Positions 17,847 to 28,927 are shown, numbered from the stretch's first letter. The stretch: 64,000 bases of DNA from Devosia sp. 66-22 (GCA_001899065.1 MKUZ01000008.1:119110-183109); one strand, 5' to 3'. Numbers and translations are program-made. Notes: a model not told the origin generated them from the sequence alone.

Positions 17847-19571
17847 ATGGACAGCAACTACGTCGATAAATCGCGGCTGCCGAGCCGGCATGTGACCGAA
17901 GGGCCGGAGCGGGCGCCGCACCGCTCATATCTCTACGCCATGGGTCTGACGACCGAGCAGATTCACCAGCCGCTGGTGGGTGTTGCGACGGCGTGGAACG
18001 AGGCGGCTCCGTGCAACATTTCGCTCGCCCGCCAGGCGCAGTCGGTCAAGAAGGGCGTCGCCGCCGCCCGCGGTACGCCGCGCGAGTTCACCACCATCAC
18101 CGTGACCGACGGCATCGCCATGGGCCATGCCGGCATGAAGTCCTCGCTGGCGTCGCGCGATGTGATCGCCGACTCGGTCGAGCTCACCATGCGCGGCCAC
18201 TCCTACGACGCGCTGGTCGCCATGGCCGGCTGCGACAAATCCCTGCCCGGCATGATGATGGCGATGATCCGCCTCAACGTGCCGTCGATCTTCATCTATG
18301 GCGGTTCCATCCTGCCGGGCCGCTTCCGCGGCCGCGACGTTGTCGTGCAGGATCTGTTCGAAGCGGTTGGCCTCCATTCCGTGGGCAAGATGGACGACGA
18401 GACGCTCGACGAGCTCGAACGTGTCGCGTGCCCGTCCGCCGGGTCGTGCGGCGGCCAGTACACCGCCAACACCATGGCCATGGTTGCCGAGGCGATCGGC
18501 CTGGCGCTGCCCTATAGCTGTGGCGCCCCGGCGCCCTACGAAATCCGAGATGCGCTCTGCGCCGCCGCCGGCGAGCAGGTCATGGAACTGCTCAAGCAGC
18601 AGCTTCGTCCGCGCCAGATCGTGACCCGCAAGGCGTTCGAGAATGCCGCCATGACCGTTGCCGCCACCGGCGGCTCCACCAATGCCGCGCTGCATCTGCC
18701 TGCGATGGCGCATGAGGCGGGCATCGACTTCGACCTGTTCGACGTCGGCGAGATCTTCCGTCGCACGCCCTATATCGGCGACCTCAAGCCGGGCGGCAAA
18801 TACGTCGCCAAGGACCTGTTCGAGGCCGGCGGCATCCCGCTGGTGATGAAGGCGCTGCTCGAGGGGGGCTTCCTGCACGGCGACTGCATGACCGTCACCG
18901 GCAGGACCGTGGCCGAGAACCTCGCCAAGGTGAAGTGGAACGACCAGCAGGACGTGATCCGTACGACGTCGAACCCGATCTCGCCCACCGGCGGCGTCGT
19001 CTCGCTCCGCGGCAATCTCGCGCCCGACGGCGCCATCGTCAAAGTCGCGGGCATGAAGAACCAGCGCTTCGTCGGTCCGGCCCGCGTCTTCGACAACGAG
19101 GAAGAGTGCTTCGCCTGCGTCGACAAGCGCCAGTACAAGGAAGGCGACGTTCTCGTCATCCGCTATGAGGGCCCCAAGGGCGGCCCCGGCATGCGCGAAA
19201 TGCTCTCGACCACCGCTGCGCTCTACGGCCAGGGCATGGGCGACAAGGTTGCGCTCATCACCGACGGCCGATTCTCGGGTGCAACGCGCGGCTTCTGCGT
19301 CGGCCATGTCGGCCCGGAAGCGGCTATTGGCGGCCCGATCGCACAGGTTCGCGATGGCGACATCATCACGCTCGACGCGACGACGGGCGAGATTTCCATC
19401 GACGTCACCGAAGAAGAATTCGCCCGCCGCAAAAAGGACTGGGCACCGCGCGAGACCGAGTACGGTTCGGGCGCCATCTGGAAGTATGCCCAGCTTGTGG
19501 GGCCGGCCCGCTTCGGCGCGCTGACCAACCCCGGTGCCAAGGGCGAGAAGGAGCAGTATGCGGACATTTAG
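17847..19571 (+). CDS. ilvD: Dihydroxy-acid dehydratase
   Basis: 574 residues, preceded by gggagagtgggaag. It catalyses the third common step of valine, leucine and isoleucine synthesis, dehydrating dihydroxy-acids to 2-keto acids in the cytoplasm. Iron-sulfur ligand motifs are visible: [19 protein letters not shown] and [16 protein letters not shown]. The C-terminal [22 protein letters not shown] is also diagnostic. The full length is intact. The next gene begins inside its last codons. Confidence 0.97.
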   Translation: MDSNYVDKSRLPSRHVTEGPERAPHRSYLYAMGLTTEQIHQPLVGVATAWNEAAPCNISLARQAQSVKKGVAAARGTPREFTTITVTDGIAMGHAGMKSSLASRDVIADSVELTMRGHSYDALVAMAGCDKSLPGMMMAMIRLNVPSIFIYGGSILPGRFRGRDVVVQDLFEAVGLHSVGKMDDETLDELERVACPSAGSCGGQYTANTMAMVAEAIGLALPYSCGAPAPYEIRDALCAAAGEQVMELLKQQLRPRQIVTRKAFENAAMTVAATGGSTNAALHLPAMAHEAGIDFDLFDVGEIFRRTPYIGDLKPGGKYVAKDLFEAGGIPLVMKALLEGGFLHGDCMTVTGRTVAENLAKVKWNDQQDVIRTTSNPISPTGGVVSLRGNLAPDGAIVKVAGMKNQRFVGPARVFDNEEECFACVDKRQYKEGDVLVIRYEGPKGGPGMREMLSTTAALYGQGMGDKVALITDGRFSGATRGFCVGHVGPEAAIGGPIAQVRDGDIITLDATTGEISIDVTEEEFARRKKDWAPRETEYGSGAIWKYAQLVGPARFGALTNPGAKGEKEQYADI

Positions 19572-20361
19572 AGCTCTGGGGGCTCTTTCCGTCATGATCC
19601 TGGGTTCGGCGCTGGTAGGTGCCGCACCCGTCCACGCCCAGTCGGCGGTTGATGCGGCGCAGGCCATGGCCAGCGCCCTCGATGGCGCCGGCGGCGGCAT
19701 TTCGATGGCCGATCAGCTCGCGGCGCTGGAAGCGGCCGCGGCCGCCGGCGATCCGATGGCGCAGTGGCAGCTCGGCCTCATGTACGAGAGCGGCGAGGGC
19801 GTCGAGCAGGACAAGGCCAAGGCCTTCGGCTATTTCGCGCAGATCGCCGACCAGCACGCCGACACCGCCCCCAAGGGCATTGAGGCCGACATCGTCGCGC
19901 ACTCGTTCGTCAAGATGGGCGAGTACTACAAGGCGGGCGTCCCCGAAGCCGGCATCCCGCAGGACGACGACTACGCCACCAAGCTGATCCTGCATGCGGC
20001 CAGCTACTTCGGCGACGCCGATGCGCAGTTCAAGGTGGGCGAGCTCTACCTCGACTCGGCCGAGCTCGGCGACAATCCGATCCAGAGCGCCCGCTGGCTC
20101 TCGCTCGCGGCCCGCAAGGGCCATGCCGGCGCGCAGGCGAAGCTCGGCAACATCCTGTTCAATGGCGATGGCAACCTCGAAGCCAATCCGGTCGAGGGGC
20201 TGATGTGGCTCACCGTCGCCAGCCGCCGCGCCGTCGGCACCGCCGATTCGAGCTGGATCGACGACCTGCTCAATGCCGCCATGTCGGTCGCCGACCCGGA
20301 GCAGCGCAAGCAGGCGGTCGAGCTCGCGGATTCCCTCGGCACGCAGTTCGGCGGGCTCTGA
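19558..20361 (+). CDS. Exported Sel1/TPR-like repeat protein
   Basis: 267 residues from ATG 19558, overlapping ilvD by 14 bp, with aaggag just upstream. The N-terminus is a signal peptide ([28 protein letters not shown]). Sel1-like repeats follow: [40 protein letters not shown] and [16 protein letters not shown]. Such alpha-helical solenoids usually mediate protein contacts in the periplasm or envelope. Coupling to ilvD is positional; a metabolic link is not evident. Function unknown. Confidence 0.85.
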   Translation: MRTFRALGALSVMILGSALVGAAPVHAQSAVDAAQAMASALDGAGGGISMADQLAALEAAAAAGDPMAQWQLGLMYESGEGVEQDKAKAFGYFAQIADQHADTAPKGIEADIVAHSFVKMGEYYKAGVPEAGIPQDDDYATKLILHAASYFGDADAQFKVGELYLDSAELGDNPIQSARWLSLAARKGHAGAQAKLGNILFNGDGNLEANPVEGLMWLTVASRRAVGTADSSWIDDLLNAAMSVADPEQRKQAVELADSLGTQFGGL

Positions 20362-20368
20362 CGCGGCC

Positions 20369-20812
20369 ATGAAGTTCAACGCCCGTGTCATTCCATCGGG
20401 CAATGCGACGGCCGTCGAAGTTCCCGCGGCCGTCATGAAAGCGCTCGGTGGCGAGGCGCGGCCGCCCGTCACCATCACGATCAACGGTCATTCCTGGCGC
20501 AGCCGCGTCGCGGCCATGCGCGGCCAGCAGCTCATCGGCATCAGCGCGGCGAACCGCACGTCGGCAGGCATCGCCGAAGGCGAGATGGTCGAGATCGATG
20601 TCGAGCTGGATGGTGCCCCAAGGACCGTCGACCTGCCTCCCGACCTCGCGATCGCCCTCAGGCACGGTGCGGGCGCGCTGGCGGCGTTCGAGCGGCTGCC
20701 CTTCGGTCTCCGACAGAAGCATGTGCGCGACATCGAGGCATCAAGCACCGCCACAGTCCGCGAGCGCCGTATCGGCAAGCTCGTGGCGACGCTCATGGGG
20801 CAGGCGCACTAG
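20369..20812 (+). CDS. DUF1905 plus YdeI/OmdA-domain protein
   Basis: 147 residues. The N-terminal half (MKFNARVIPSGNATAVEVP, then TITINGHSWRSRVAAMRG) matches the DUF1905 beta-barrel-like domain. The C-terminal part (FERLPFGLRQKHVRDIEASS, then RERRIGKLVATLM) matches the YdeI/OmpD-associated domain. It is the second such protein in the window, after 7492-7740. Biochemical function is unknown. It starts 7 bases after the Sel1 gene, and its stop codon overlaps the convergent xthA stop. Confidence 0.82.
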   Translation: MKFNARVIPSGNATAVEVPAAVMKALGGEARPPVTITINGHSWRSRVAAMRGQQLIGISAANRTSAGIAEGEMVEIDVELDGAPRTVDLPPDLAIALRHGAGALAAFERLPFGLRQKHVRDIEASSTATVRERRIGKLVATLMGQAH

Positions 20813-21588
20813 AACAGGAACGTGCCCTCGACCGGCACGTGGTCGCTCGGCTTGTCCCAGCCGCGGACTTCGCGATGGACGAACACATCCTGCAGCCGGT
20901 CGGCGGCCTGCGGCGAGAGCAGCAGGTGGTCGATGCGGATGCCGTCCTGGCGATCCCAGCCGAACGTCTTGAAGTCCCAGAAGGTGTGGTTGGGCTCGTC
21001 GCTCACGGCGCGCTGCGCGTCGACCAGCCCCATATTGAGCAGCGCCCGCCAGCGCTCGGCGCTCTCGGGCCGATAAGCAGCATCGCCCACCCATTTGTCC
21101 GGGAAGGTCGCATCGATCGCCGCCGGAATGATATTGAAATCGCCCAGCAGGACGAACGGCTCTTCGAGCGCCAGCCGCCCCTCGACATAGGTGATGAGGC
21201 GATCCATCCAGCTCAGCTTGTACGTGAACTTGTCGGTCTTCACCGGGTTGCCGTTGGGCAGGTAGATGCAGCACACGCGGATCGCCCCGCTCTCGGTCGA
21301 GAACACGCCTTCGATCAGGCGCGACTGCTCGTCGCCGTCGTCGCCCGGCAGGCCGCGCGTCACCTCGTCGAAGCGGTTCTTGCTGAGGATTGCAACGCCG
21401 TTCCAGCTCTTTTGGCCGAACGTCTCGACGTTGTAGCCCATCGCCTCGATCTCGAGGCGCGGGAACTCCTCGTCGACGACCTTGATCTCCTGCAGGCACA
21501 CGATGTCCGGCTTGACGTCCTCAAGCCATTTCATCATCGCGCCCATGCGGGCTTTTACGCCGTTGATGTTCCAGGTGACGATACGCAT
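20809..21588 (-). CDS. xthA: Exodeoxyribonuclease III
   Basis: 259 residues of the exonuclease-endonuclease-phosphatase fold. It cuts at abasic sites and trims 3' ends in base excision repair. Motifs are MRIVTWNINGVKAR (1-14), DIVCLQEIKV (metal-binding Glu), LLGDFNIIP, and the C-terminal DRQDGIRIDHLLL and SDHVPV catalytic His region. It overlaps the end of the preceding plus-strand gene by 4 bp (CTAG shared by both stops). Confidence 0.95.
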   Translation of the reverse strand: MRIVTWNINGVKARMGAMMKWLEDVKPDIVCLQEIKVVDEEFPRLEIEAMGYNVETFGQKSWNGVAILSKNRFDEVTRGLPGDDGDEQSRLIEGVFSTESGAIRVCCIYLPNGNPVKTDKFTYKLSWMDRLITYVEGRLALEEPFVLLGDFNIIPAAIDATFPDKWVGDAAYRPESAERWRALLNMGLVDAQRAVSDEPNHTFWDFKTFGWDRQDGIRIDHLLLSPQAADRLQDVFVHREVRGWDKPSDHVPVEGTFLF

Positions 21589-21661
21589 GCGCGACTCTTA
21601 CCATCCGGCGCCGTCCCGAGCGAGCCTTGTCGAGATCGGTCAGGCAGGCGGGGCAAGAATC

Positions 21662-22747
21662 TCAGCCGAATACGGCATCCCGCATCTGGTCGCGGAACGG
21701 TCCGTTGCAGCCTTCGCGCATGGTGTTGGTGTAGACCACCACATTGGTCTGGGTCGCCGGGTCGATGAACCAGTGATTGCCCCACACCCCGCCCCATTCG
21801 AGCAGACCGTCCTTCGGCCACCCGGACCGCGCCGCGTCCGTCACCACGGCGCCGATAAAGCTGAAATTGCGGCCCGGTGGATCGAGGGGCAGTTCCGTCT
21901 GTGCCGTGTAGGCCATCTGCTGCGTCTCGGGCGTGAGGAAATCGGTCCGCAGCGCCTCGAACAGCTTCATGAGGTCACCCGCCGTGCCGGCCATCCCCGA
22001 GCCACCCGACTGCGGCGCGGTGGGGTGGAAGATGCGCTGGGGCGAATAATGGTCCATGCCGCCATCGTCATTGGGCACGCCCTGCGGCTCGGCCATGCGG
22101 ATCGGTTCGGGCGTGCCGTCGGCATAGGGCGTCGAGATGCGTGTCCTGTCGGTGACGTTGAAGCGTGTGTCGCGCATCGACAGCGGCCCGGTCGTGTGCA
22201 GCGCGATCACTTCGCCAAGGCGGGCGCCGTCGCCCACCATTTCGAGCACGCCGCCCAGTACGTCGATGTTCATGCCATAGGCCCATTTCTCGCCGGGCTT
22301 GAACGACAGCGGGAAGGACGCGAAGCGCCGCAGATTCTCCTGCAACGGGATCAGGTCGCGCGGGTCCGAGCCGGACGACACGTTGGGCGGGCGGTCATAG
22401 GTGATGCCCGAGGTGTGGGTCAGGAGGTGCCGGATCAGGATGTCGGGCGTCGAGCCGTCCGGCGCCTTGGGGGTGAAATAGGGCAGGTAGTCCGCCACCT
22501 TGTCGTCGGGCGACAGCAGTCCCTTGTCGATCATCCTGAGGGTGGTGAGCGCGACGATCGGCTTGGTCACCGAGGCGAGGCGGAAGATCGTGTTCTCGGT
22601 CACCGGTATGCCGGCCTCGCGATCGGCGTAGCCGGCGCTGCGCGCATAAACGCGCTTGCCGGCCTCCTCGATGAGCACGACGCAGCCCACGATCCGGCTG
22701 CCCAGCGCCGCATCGATCACCGCGTCCACCCGTTTCTTGAGGCCCAT
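21662..22747 (-). CDS. Serine hydrolase, beta-lactamase class C/esterase family
   Basis: 361 residues without a clear signal peptide, so probably cytoplasmic. The catalytic SxxK motif is SVTK in FRLASVTKPIVALTTLRM (about 58-61). The downstream HLLTHTSGITYD is typical. The Tyr motif region is KWAYGMNIDVLG, and the C-terminal WGGVWGNHWFIDP supplies the third motif. These proteins are mostly esterases or peptidases rather than true beta-lactamases. Substrate unknown. It is transcribed towards xthA, probably as a separate unit. Confidence 0.87.
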   Translation of the reverse strand: MGLKKRVDAVIDAALGSRIVGCVVLIEEAGKRVYARSAGYADREAGIPVTENTIFRLASVTKPIVALTTLRMIDKGLLSPDDKVADYLPYFTPKAPDGSTPDILIRHLLTHTSGITYDRPPNVSSGSDPRDLIPLQENLRRFASFPLSFKPGEKWAYGMNIDVLGGVLEMVGDGARLGEVIALHTTGPLSMRDTRFNVTDRTRISTPYADGTPEPIRMAEPQGVPNDDGGMDHYSPQRIFHPTAPQSGGSGMAGTAGDLMKLFEALRTDFLTPETQQMAYTAQTELPLDPPGRNFSFIGAVVTDAARSGWPKDGLLEWGGVWGNHWFIDPATQTNVVVYTNTMREGCNGPFRDQMRDAVFG

Positions 22748-22827
22748 CGCTTCCCCCTCGTTTTCCCGGAAGGCTAGGGCGGCGATGGCTGATTATCAAT
22801 GCGCGCCCGACACGCTTGTCTCAAACC

Positions 22828-23184
22828 CTAGACTGCGACCGAGAAACTCGTACCGCAGCCGCAGCCCGCGACGGCGTTGGGGTTCTTGATCTGGAAGCTC
22901 TGGCCGATCAGGTCGTCGACATAGTCGATCTCGGCGCCGCCGAGGAACTCGAGGCTGAGCGAGTCGATCAGCACCGTCGCATCGTCCTTGGTGAGGACGA
23001 GGTCGTCCGATGCCGGCTGTTCCTGGACGATCTTGTACTCGTACTGGAAGCCCGAGCACCCGCCGCCCGCCACGGCAATGCGCAGCACCGTGCCTTCGGG
23101 CTGCTTGGCCAGCACGCGGCCGATCTTTTTCGCGGCGCGGTCGGTGAGGATGACGGAATTTGGTGCTAGAGCGGCGTCTGTCAT
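22828..23184 (-). CDS. erpA: Iron-sulfur cluster insertion protein ErpA/IscA type
   Basis: 118 residues. A-type carrier that delivers iron-sulfur clusters to target enzymes. The three ligand cysteines are in GGGCSGFQY and the C-terminal GCGCGTSF. LTDRAAKKI and the central VLIDSLSLEFLGGAEIDYVD are family hallmarks. It is divergent from dgt with a 42-bp gap, an arrangement often seen in alphaproteobacteria. ErpA and IscA are hard to separate by sequence alone. Confidence 0.9.
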   Translation of the reverse strand: MTDAALAPNSVILTDRAAKKIGRVLAKQPEGTVLRIAVAGGGCSGFQYEYKIVQEQPASDDLVLTKDDATVLIDSLSLEFLGGAEIDYVDDLIGQSFQIKNPNAVAGCGCGTSFSVAV

Positions 23185-23226
23185 GCACTCAACTTAATAT
23201 CGTTGATTGCCGATGGAAAGGGTTCA

Positions 23227-24420
23227 ATGAGCGAGCAGGCCAGCTATGCCTCCGATCCGGCACAAAGCCGCGGGCGCCTGTTCTCGACGTCGGACAGCCC
23301 GACGCGCTCCGAATTCCAGCGCGACCGCGACCGCATCATCCATTCGACGGCCTTTCGCCGCCTGCAATACAAGACGCAGGTGTTCCTGCACCATGAGGGG
23401 CAGCATTTCCGGACCCGGCTGACGCACACGCTCGAAGTCAGCCAGATGGCCCGCTCCATCGCCCGGGCGCTGCGCCTCAACGAGGATCTGGCGGAAGCCG
23501 TCGCACTTGCGCACGACCTCGGCCATACGCCGTTCGGCCACGCCGGGGAGCGCGTGCTGCATGAGAAGATGGCCGGGTTCGGCGGCTTCGACCACAACAT
23601 GCAGGCGATCCGCGTCGTCACGCGGCTCGAGAACCGCTACGCGGCCCATGACGGGCTAAACCTCACCTGGGAGGCACTCGAGGGCATCCTCAAGCACAAC
23701 GGACCGCTGGTGGACGACGAGGATCGCCCTGTCGGGCGGTACCTCGAAACCTGGCTACCCTTCGGCATCAACGACATTCTCGCCAGCGCCGACCTGATGC
23801 TTGCCTCCTACGCCAGCCTCGAGGCGCAGGCTGCCGCCATTGCCGACGACATCGCCTATAATGCGCACGACATCGACGATGCGCTGCGCGCCGGGCTGAT
23901 CGCCTTCGACGATCTGGTGGACGTGCCGCTGGTCGGCCCCATCGTCCGCGAAGTCCTCGATGCTCATCCCGATATCGAACGCAGCCGGCAGGCGCATGAG
24001 GTACAGCGCCGGCTGATCACCCGGGCCATCGAGGACGTCATCGCCACGTCCGAATTCGAGATCGCCGCCGCCGCGCCGCGGACGTCCGACGATGTCCGCC
24101 ATGCCGGTCGCACTCTGATCCACTTCTCCGATGCCACCGCCGAAGCCGAGCGCGGCCTCAAGGCGTTCATGTTCGAGAAGGTCTATCGCTCCGAGGCGGT
24201 GATGGCGCCGGTGCGGCGCAGCCAGCACCTGGTTGCCGAGCTTTTCGATCGCTATTTCGAGTCCGCCGACATGCCCAGGCGCTGGGCCGAAGCGGCGCGC
24301 GCCGCCGGCACCGATGCCGCTCGCGCCCGCGTCATTGCCGATTTCGTCGCCGGCATGACCGACCCTTATGCCGAGGCCGAGCATGCCCGCCTGTTTGACG
24401 GCAAAGGGCCGGTGGAGTAG
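23227..24420 (+). CDS. dgt: Deoxyguanosinetriphosphate triphosphohydrolase-like protein
   Basis: 397 residues from ATG 23227 (MSEQASYASDPAQSRGR), preceded by gaaaggg. It is an HD-domain enzyme that cleaves dNTPs to deoxynucleoside and triphosphate. The HD metal ligands are in RLTHTLEVSQ and ALAHDLGHTPFGHAGE. The substrate-proximal RDRDRIIHSTAFRRLQYKTQVF is characteristic. It is followed after 30 bp by argS, a pairing conserved in Rhizobiales. It probably balances dNTP pools. Confidence 0.92.
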   Translation: MSEQASYASDPAQSRGRLFSTSDSPTRSEFQRDRDRIIHSTAFRRLQYKTQVFLHHEGQHFRTRLTHTLEVSQMARSIARALRLNEDLAEAVALAHDLGHTPFGHAGERVLHEKMAGFGGFDHNMQAIRVVTRLENRYAAHDGLNLTWEALEGILKHNGPLVDDEDRPVGRYLETWLPFGINDILASADLMLASYASLEAQAAAIADDIAYNAHDIDDALRAGLIAFDDLVDVPLVGPIVREVLDAHPDIERSRQAHEVQRRLITRAIEDVIATSEFEIAAAAPRTSDDVRHAGRTLIHFSDATAEAERGLKAFMFEKVYRSEAVMAPVRRSQHLVAELFDRYFESADMPRRWAEAARAAGTDAARARVIADFVAGMTDPYAEAEHARLFDGKGPVE

Positions 24421-24450
24421 GGGGCTCCCACCCCTACCACCGGAACCATC

Positions 24451-26199
24451 ATGGATATCTTCGCCGATTTCGCCGCACGGGTCGCGGCAGCGCTCAAGAC
24501 ACTCTACCCCGAGGCGTCCGCCGAGCTGATCGCGCGAGCCGTGGTGGAGCCGCCGCGCGACCCCGGTCATGGCGACCTGTCGTCCAACGCCGCGATGGTT
24601 GTCGCCAAGCCGCTGGGCAAGAATCCGCGCGACGTGGCGGTGGCGCTCGCCGAGCACTTCAAGTCGGACCCCGACGTAACCTCGGTCGAGGTTGCCGGCC
24701 CCGGCTTCCTCAATTTCAGGCTCGATGAGCCGGTCTGGCATCGCATCCTCAAGTCGGTCGACACGCTCGGCGCCGAGTATGGGCGGTCGGACCTGGGCAG
24801 GAGCGAGAAGGTCAATGTCGAGTACGTCTCGGCCAATCCGACCGGCCCCATGCATGTGGGCCATACGCGGGGCGCTGTGTTCGGCGACGCGCTGGCCTCG
24901 CTGCTCGCCTATGTCGGTTATGACGTTACGCGCGAATACTACATCAACGACGCGGGCGGGCAGGTGGACGTCCTCGCCCAGTCCGCCTTCCTGCGCTACC
25001 GGGAAGCGCTCGGCGCGGTGATCGACATCCCCAAGGGGCTCTATCCGGGCGACTATCTCAAGCCTGTCGGCGCCGCGCTTGCCGCCGAGTTCGGCGAGTC
25101 GCTGCTGTCCAGGCACGAGGCCGAATGGCTGCCGCTCGTCAAGGAGCGCGTGCTTGCCGCCATGATGGATCTGGTGCGGGCCGACCTCGCCAATCTGGGC
25201 GTCAAGCACGACGTCTTCTTCTCCGAGCGGACGCTGCACGGGCAGGGCGGCGACATCGACCTGACGCTGCAATGGCTGCGCGACGAGGGCCTGATCTACC
25301 AGGGCACGCTGGAGCGGCCCAAGGGCATCTCGCACGACGATGAGTGGGAAGACCGCGAGCAGACGCTGTTCCGGGCCAAGGACTTCGGCGACGATACCGA
25401 CCGCGCGCTCGTCAAATCCGACGGCAGCTACACCTATTTCGCCGCCGACATCGCCTACCACCGCAACAAATACCTGCGCGGCTTCAAGCACATGATCAAC
25501 GTGCTGGGCGCCGACCACTCGGGCTACGTCAAGCGGCTGCAGGCGGCGGTGAAGGCCGTCTCGGGCGGCGAAGCCGACATGGACGTCAAGATTATGCAGC
25601 TCGTCCGGCTGCTCAAGAACGGCGAGCCGTTCAAGATGAGCAAGCGGAGCGGCGATCTGGTGCTGCTGTCCGACGTCGTCGAGGAAGTCGGCCGCGACGC
25701 TACGCGATTCATGCTGCTCTACCGGCGGAACGAGCAGGCGATGGATTTCGACTTCGCGCTGGTCAAGGAGCACACGCGCGACAATCCGGTGTTCTATGTG
25801 CAGTATGCGCATGCCCGGACCTGTTCGGTGTTCCGCACTGCCGAGTCGGAGCTTCCGGCGCTCAATCTCAACGCGGAGCATCTGGCGGCCGCGCCGCTCG
25901 AGCTGCTCGTCAGCCCGGCCGATATCGAGCTGATCAAGGTCGTCGCGCAGTGGCCGCGGACGGTCACGGCGGCCGCGCTTGCGCATGAGCCGCACCGCAT
26001 CGCATTCTACCTCTACGAGCTTGCCGCGGCCTTCCATGCCTTCTGGGCCAAGGGCAAGGACGACAGGACGTTACGCTTTGTTAACCCTGAAGACTTGAAA
26101 CTGACATTGGCGCGACTCGCGCTCGTGGGTGCCGTTCGGCAGGTTTTGGTCAACGGCCTCACGGTGTTGGGAGTGTCCGCTCCACAGGAGCTTTCATAA
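24451..26199 (+). CDS. argS: Arginine--tRNA ligase
   Basis: 582 residues. It charges tRNA-Arg. Present are the N-terminal additional domain, the HIGH-like [19 protein letters not shown] (about 130-148), the KMSK-like [11 protein letters not shown], and a C-terminal anticodon-binding domain ([17 protein letters not shown]). The Shine-Dalgarno sequence is weak (ggaacc). It is followed by the SPOR-domain gene after 81 bp. Confidence 0.96.
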   Translation: MDIFADFAARVAAALKTLYPEASAELIARAVVEPPRDPGHGDLSSNAAMVVAKPLGKNPRDVAVALAEHFKSDPDVTSVEVAGPGFLNFRLDEPVWHRILKSVDTLGAEYGRSDLGRSEKVNVEYVSANPTGPMHVGHTRGAVFGDALASLLAYVGYDVTREYYINDAGGQVDVLAQSAFLRYREALGAVIDIPKGLYPGDYLKPVGAALAAEFGESLLSRHEAEWLPLVKERVLAAMMDLVRADLANLGVKHDVFFSERTLHGQGGDIDLTLQWLRDEGLIYQGTLERPKGISHDDEWEDREQTLFRAKDFGDDTDRALVKSDGSYTYFAADIAYHRNKYLRGFKHMINVLGADHSGYVKRLQAAVKAVSGGEADMDVKIMQLVRLLKNGEPFKMSKRSGDLVLLSDVVEEVGRDATRFMLLYRRNEQAMDFDFALVKEHTRDNPVFYVQYAHARTCSVFRTAESELPALNLNAEHLAAAPLELLVSPADIELIKVVAQWPRTVTAAALAHEPHRIAFYLYELAAAFHAFWAKGKDDRTLRFVNPEDLKLTLARLALVGAVRQVLVNGLTVLGVSAPQELS

Positions 26200-26280
26200 T
26201 TCGGGCGCATTGGTGTGGTGCCTCGGCATTGTCCTGGCGGGGGCCGGGCAGGGGTAGCAACACCATCGTGAGCCTAGTCA

Positions 26281-28836
26281 ATGCCGCCAGCGAGACCGCA
26301 GCAGATGTCTGATCCGGCCGATAAATCCGACGACCTTATCGCCGAACTGGCAAAGCTGATGGCTGCATCGCCCGGGGGGGACAAGCCTCCCGTCGCGGCG
26401 ATTGCACGACCTGCGCCGCTCGATCCCCTCGCGACCTCCGCGCCGTCGCCCGCCCCGGCGACGCCTATCCGGATTCCAGGCATGGACCAGCCGCGTCCGG
26501 CAGCGGCCGCTTCCGCTGCCCCGTCCGCTCCTGCTCCGCGCGCGCCCGTCACCGGCGCCATCCGGATTCCGGGCATGGACAATCCGGCGCCGGTTTCGAC
26601 CAGCGCCCCGGTCAGCAAGTTCGATTTCGGCGCCAAGCCCGCTGCGGCCGCCCCCATCAAGCAGGAACCGCTGTCGTCGCTCACTGAGCGCCTTGCCGCG
26701 CAGAATCCGTCGACCCGCGTCGAGCCCAGCCTCGGGCCGACGCCCGGTCCCAAGCCGGCGCCCGCGCCCATCCGCGTTCCTTCCGACCTCAAGCCGGTGA
26801 GCGAGAACCGCTCCTTTGGCCTGGGGCCCGCCCTGAGCGTGGGCGCGACACCCACGCCGGCTCCGCAGCCCGCGCCGGTCCCCGCCGCGCCGCCGGCGGC
26901 CTCGAGCGCCGACAGTGATTTCGCCTTCGATTTCGGCTTTGGCCGCAACCCTCCGGCGTCGGCCTCGCCGCCGCGCCCGACCGAGGACGCGGAAGACATC
27001 GACCCGATCGCCGACCTGATTGCCGCCGAGATGGGGGCGGACCTCGACGCTGACGAGGGCGATGAGCCCGCACCCGCGCCGCAGCCGGCAAGGCCCGCGC
27101 CGGTAGCCGCGGCGCCCGTCATGCGCACGCCGGTTGCCCCGCAACAGGCCGCGCCCCGGCCGACGATCGCGCCCGTTGGCGCGGCGGTCGCACGTCCCGC
27201 CGGCGGCCAGCCGATCCCGCTCAAGCCAGTCAGCGTCGCACCGCGCGCTCCGGAAACCGACCGCTTTGCGATCTCGCCGGGCGTCGGTCTCAACATCAAG
27301 CCGCAGCCCGGCCAACCCCTCAACACGCCCGTCCAGCGCGCCCCCGAGCCGCCGAAGCCGGTGTTCGACGATTCCGATCCGATGTCGGAGATCGAGAGCC
27401 TGATCGGCGAAGCGGTGCGCGTCGAGCTTTCGCCGCCCGGTCCGGTCAAGGTCCAGGCCGTGCAGCAGAAGGTCGAGCCACAGGTCGCGTTCGAGCCCGA
27501 TCTCGACGTCGATGGTGACGGCGATCCCGATACCGCTTCCGCGGCACCTCCGCCGCGCGCCGCGCAGCCGACTGCCGCGCCGGTCGTGCCGCCGCTCAAT
27601 GCGCAGTTCGCACCGCGCCGTTCCGGCCTAAAGGACGATGGTCAGTCGAGTGCCGAGGACGCCATCCTCGCCGCTGCCGCCGCGACCGGCGCACAGGTCG
27701 ACCATATCGAGCCGACCGTGGGCGACGAGAGCCCCTACCGCCGGCTCAAGGTGAAGCCCGCCCGCTCGTCCTTCGCTTCGGGCGGCGTCCGCCAGTATGT
27801 GGGCATGGCCGTCGCCGGCACGCTTCTGCTGGCTGCCGGCCTCGGGCTCTATTGGGTCCTCAATATGGGGCGTACCAACGCGGTCGCTACCGGCGACAAC
27901 GCTCCGCAACTCACCGCCGACGTGACGCCGGTCAAGGAAGTGCCGTCGACGCCGACGGCTGACGAAACCGAAGTCGCCCGCTCGCCGGTGCTCGAGCAGA
28001 TGGCCGGCACCTCGGTCGAGCCGAGCGCAGAGCAGCTCGTTTCAACCGACGAAACCGCCAGCACGCCCGTCACGCGCGATGTCACGAATGTCGCGGCCGC
28101 CGAGGATACCGAAGGTGGTCTTGCCAACCGCAAGGTGCGCACCGTCACCGTCCGGCCGGACGGCACCATCGTTTCGGGCGACGACGCCGTGGCCGGAGCC
28201 GAGGCGCTGCCGGTCGACCGGCCGAACGTGCCGGAGATGCCGACCAGCGACACGCCCAACCTCCTCGGCGACACGACGTCCGTCGCGATGACCGACCCGG
28301 CCACCGAGAACACCGCCCTGGCGCCGCTCACGGCCGACCCGCTGGCCCCGGCACAGACCGCCGAGGGCGCCATCGCGCCGGTTGCCAACGCCGGAGGCGT
28401 GGCCCCGACGCCGATGGCCTTCCCGGTTCGCGGTACCACTGCCACTGCCACTGCCTTTGCCGAGGAGACGCCGGCCTCCGGCAGTCTCACCGGCGCGCAG
28501 ACGCCCAACGGCCAGATCGATTTGCTGGGCAATTCGATCGAGGTCGCCGCGACCGAGACGCCGGCTGCGGCGCCGGCCAGCAGCGGCAATGCCGCGGCCT
28601 ATGTGCAGCTCTCCTCGAGCCCCACACAGGCTGACGCCGACGCTTCCCTGCGGGCACTGAACAATCGCTACGGCAGCTTGTTCGGCGGCAACCAGCTCGT
28701 CGTTCAGTCCGCCGATCTGGGCCAGAAAGGCACCTGGTACCGCGTCAAGCTGCCGGCCGCCTCGCTCGGCGACGCCCAGAGCGTGTGCGCCAGCATCAAG
28801 GCCAATGGCGGCGACTGCATCGTCACGGGCGGCTGA
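26281..28836 (+). CDS. Large SPOR-domain membrane protein
   Basis: 851 residues. The cytoplasmic N-terminal half (1-500) is a Pro/Ala-rich, low-complexity region with short acidic patches (DAEDIDPIADLIAAEMGADL). One transmembrane helix follows (about 505-527, YVGMAVAGTLLLAAGLGLYW). A periplasmic linker leads to a C-terminal SPOR domain (about 770-851), starting AAYVQLSSSPTQADADASL and holding WYRVKLPAASLGDAQSVC. SPOR domains bind glycan strands stripped of stem peptides at division sites, so this is probably a septal factor. The start could be ATG 26305 instead; neither has a convincing ribosome binding site. In related genomes nagZ lies between this gene and scpA; it is absent here. Confidence 0.85.
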   Translation: MPPARPQQMSDPADKSDDLIAELAKLMAASPGGDKPPVAAIARPAPLDPLATSAPSPAPATPIRIPGMDQPRPAAAASAAPSAPAPRAPVTGAIRIPGMDNPAPVSTSAPVSKFDFGAKPAAAAPIKQEPLSSLTERLAAQNPSTRVEPSLGPTPGPKPAPAPIRVPSDLKPVSENRSFGLGPALSVGATPTPAPQPAPVPAAPPAASSADSDFAFDFGFGRNPPASASPPRPTEDAEDIDPIADLIAAEMGADLDADEGDEPAPAPQPARPAPVAAAPVMRTPVAPQQAAPRPTIAPVGAAVARPAGGQPIPLKPVSVAPRAPETDRFAISPGVGLNIKPQPGQPLNTPVQRAPEPPKPVFDDSDPMSEIESLIGEAVRVELSPPGPVKVQAVQQKVEPQVAFEPDLDVDGDGDPDTASAAPPPRAAQPTAAPVVPPLNAQFAPRRSGLKDDGQSSAEDAILAAAAATGAQVDHIEPTVGDESPYRRLKVKPARSSFASGGVRQYVGMAVAGTLLLAAGLGLYWVLNMGRTNAVATGDNAPQLTADVTPVKEVPSTPTADETEVARSPVLEQMAGTSVEPSAEQLVSTDETASTPVTRDVTNVAAAEDTEGGLANRKVRTVTVRPDGTIVSGDDAVAGAEALPVDRPNVPEMPTSDTPNLLGDTTSVAMTDPATENTALAPLTADPLAPAQTAEGAIAPVANAGGVAPTPMAFPVRGTTATATAFAEETPASGSLTGAQTPNGQIDLLGNSIEVAATETPAAAPASSGNAAAYVQLSSSPTQADADASLRALNNRYGSLFGGNQLVVQSADLGQKGTWYRVKLPAASLGDAQSVCASIKANGGDCIVTGG

Positions 28837-28927
28837 TCCCGCCCGTTTCCCGCGCTTTTCTGTGAGCCGGGACCTCGGTGGCCGAGATTCCCCCTTCCGC
28901 GGGGGTGACTTCGTGTAAAAGCTCGAC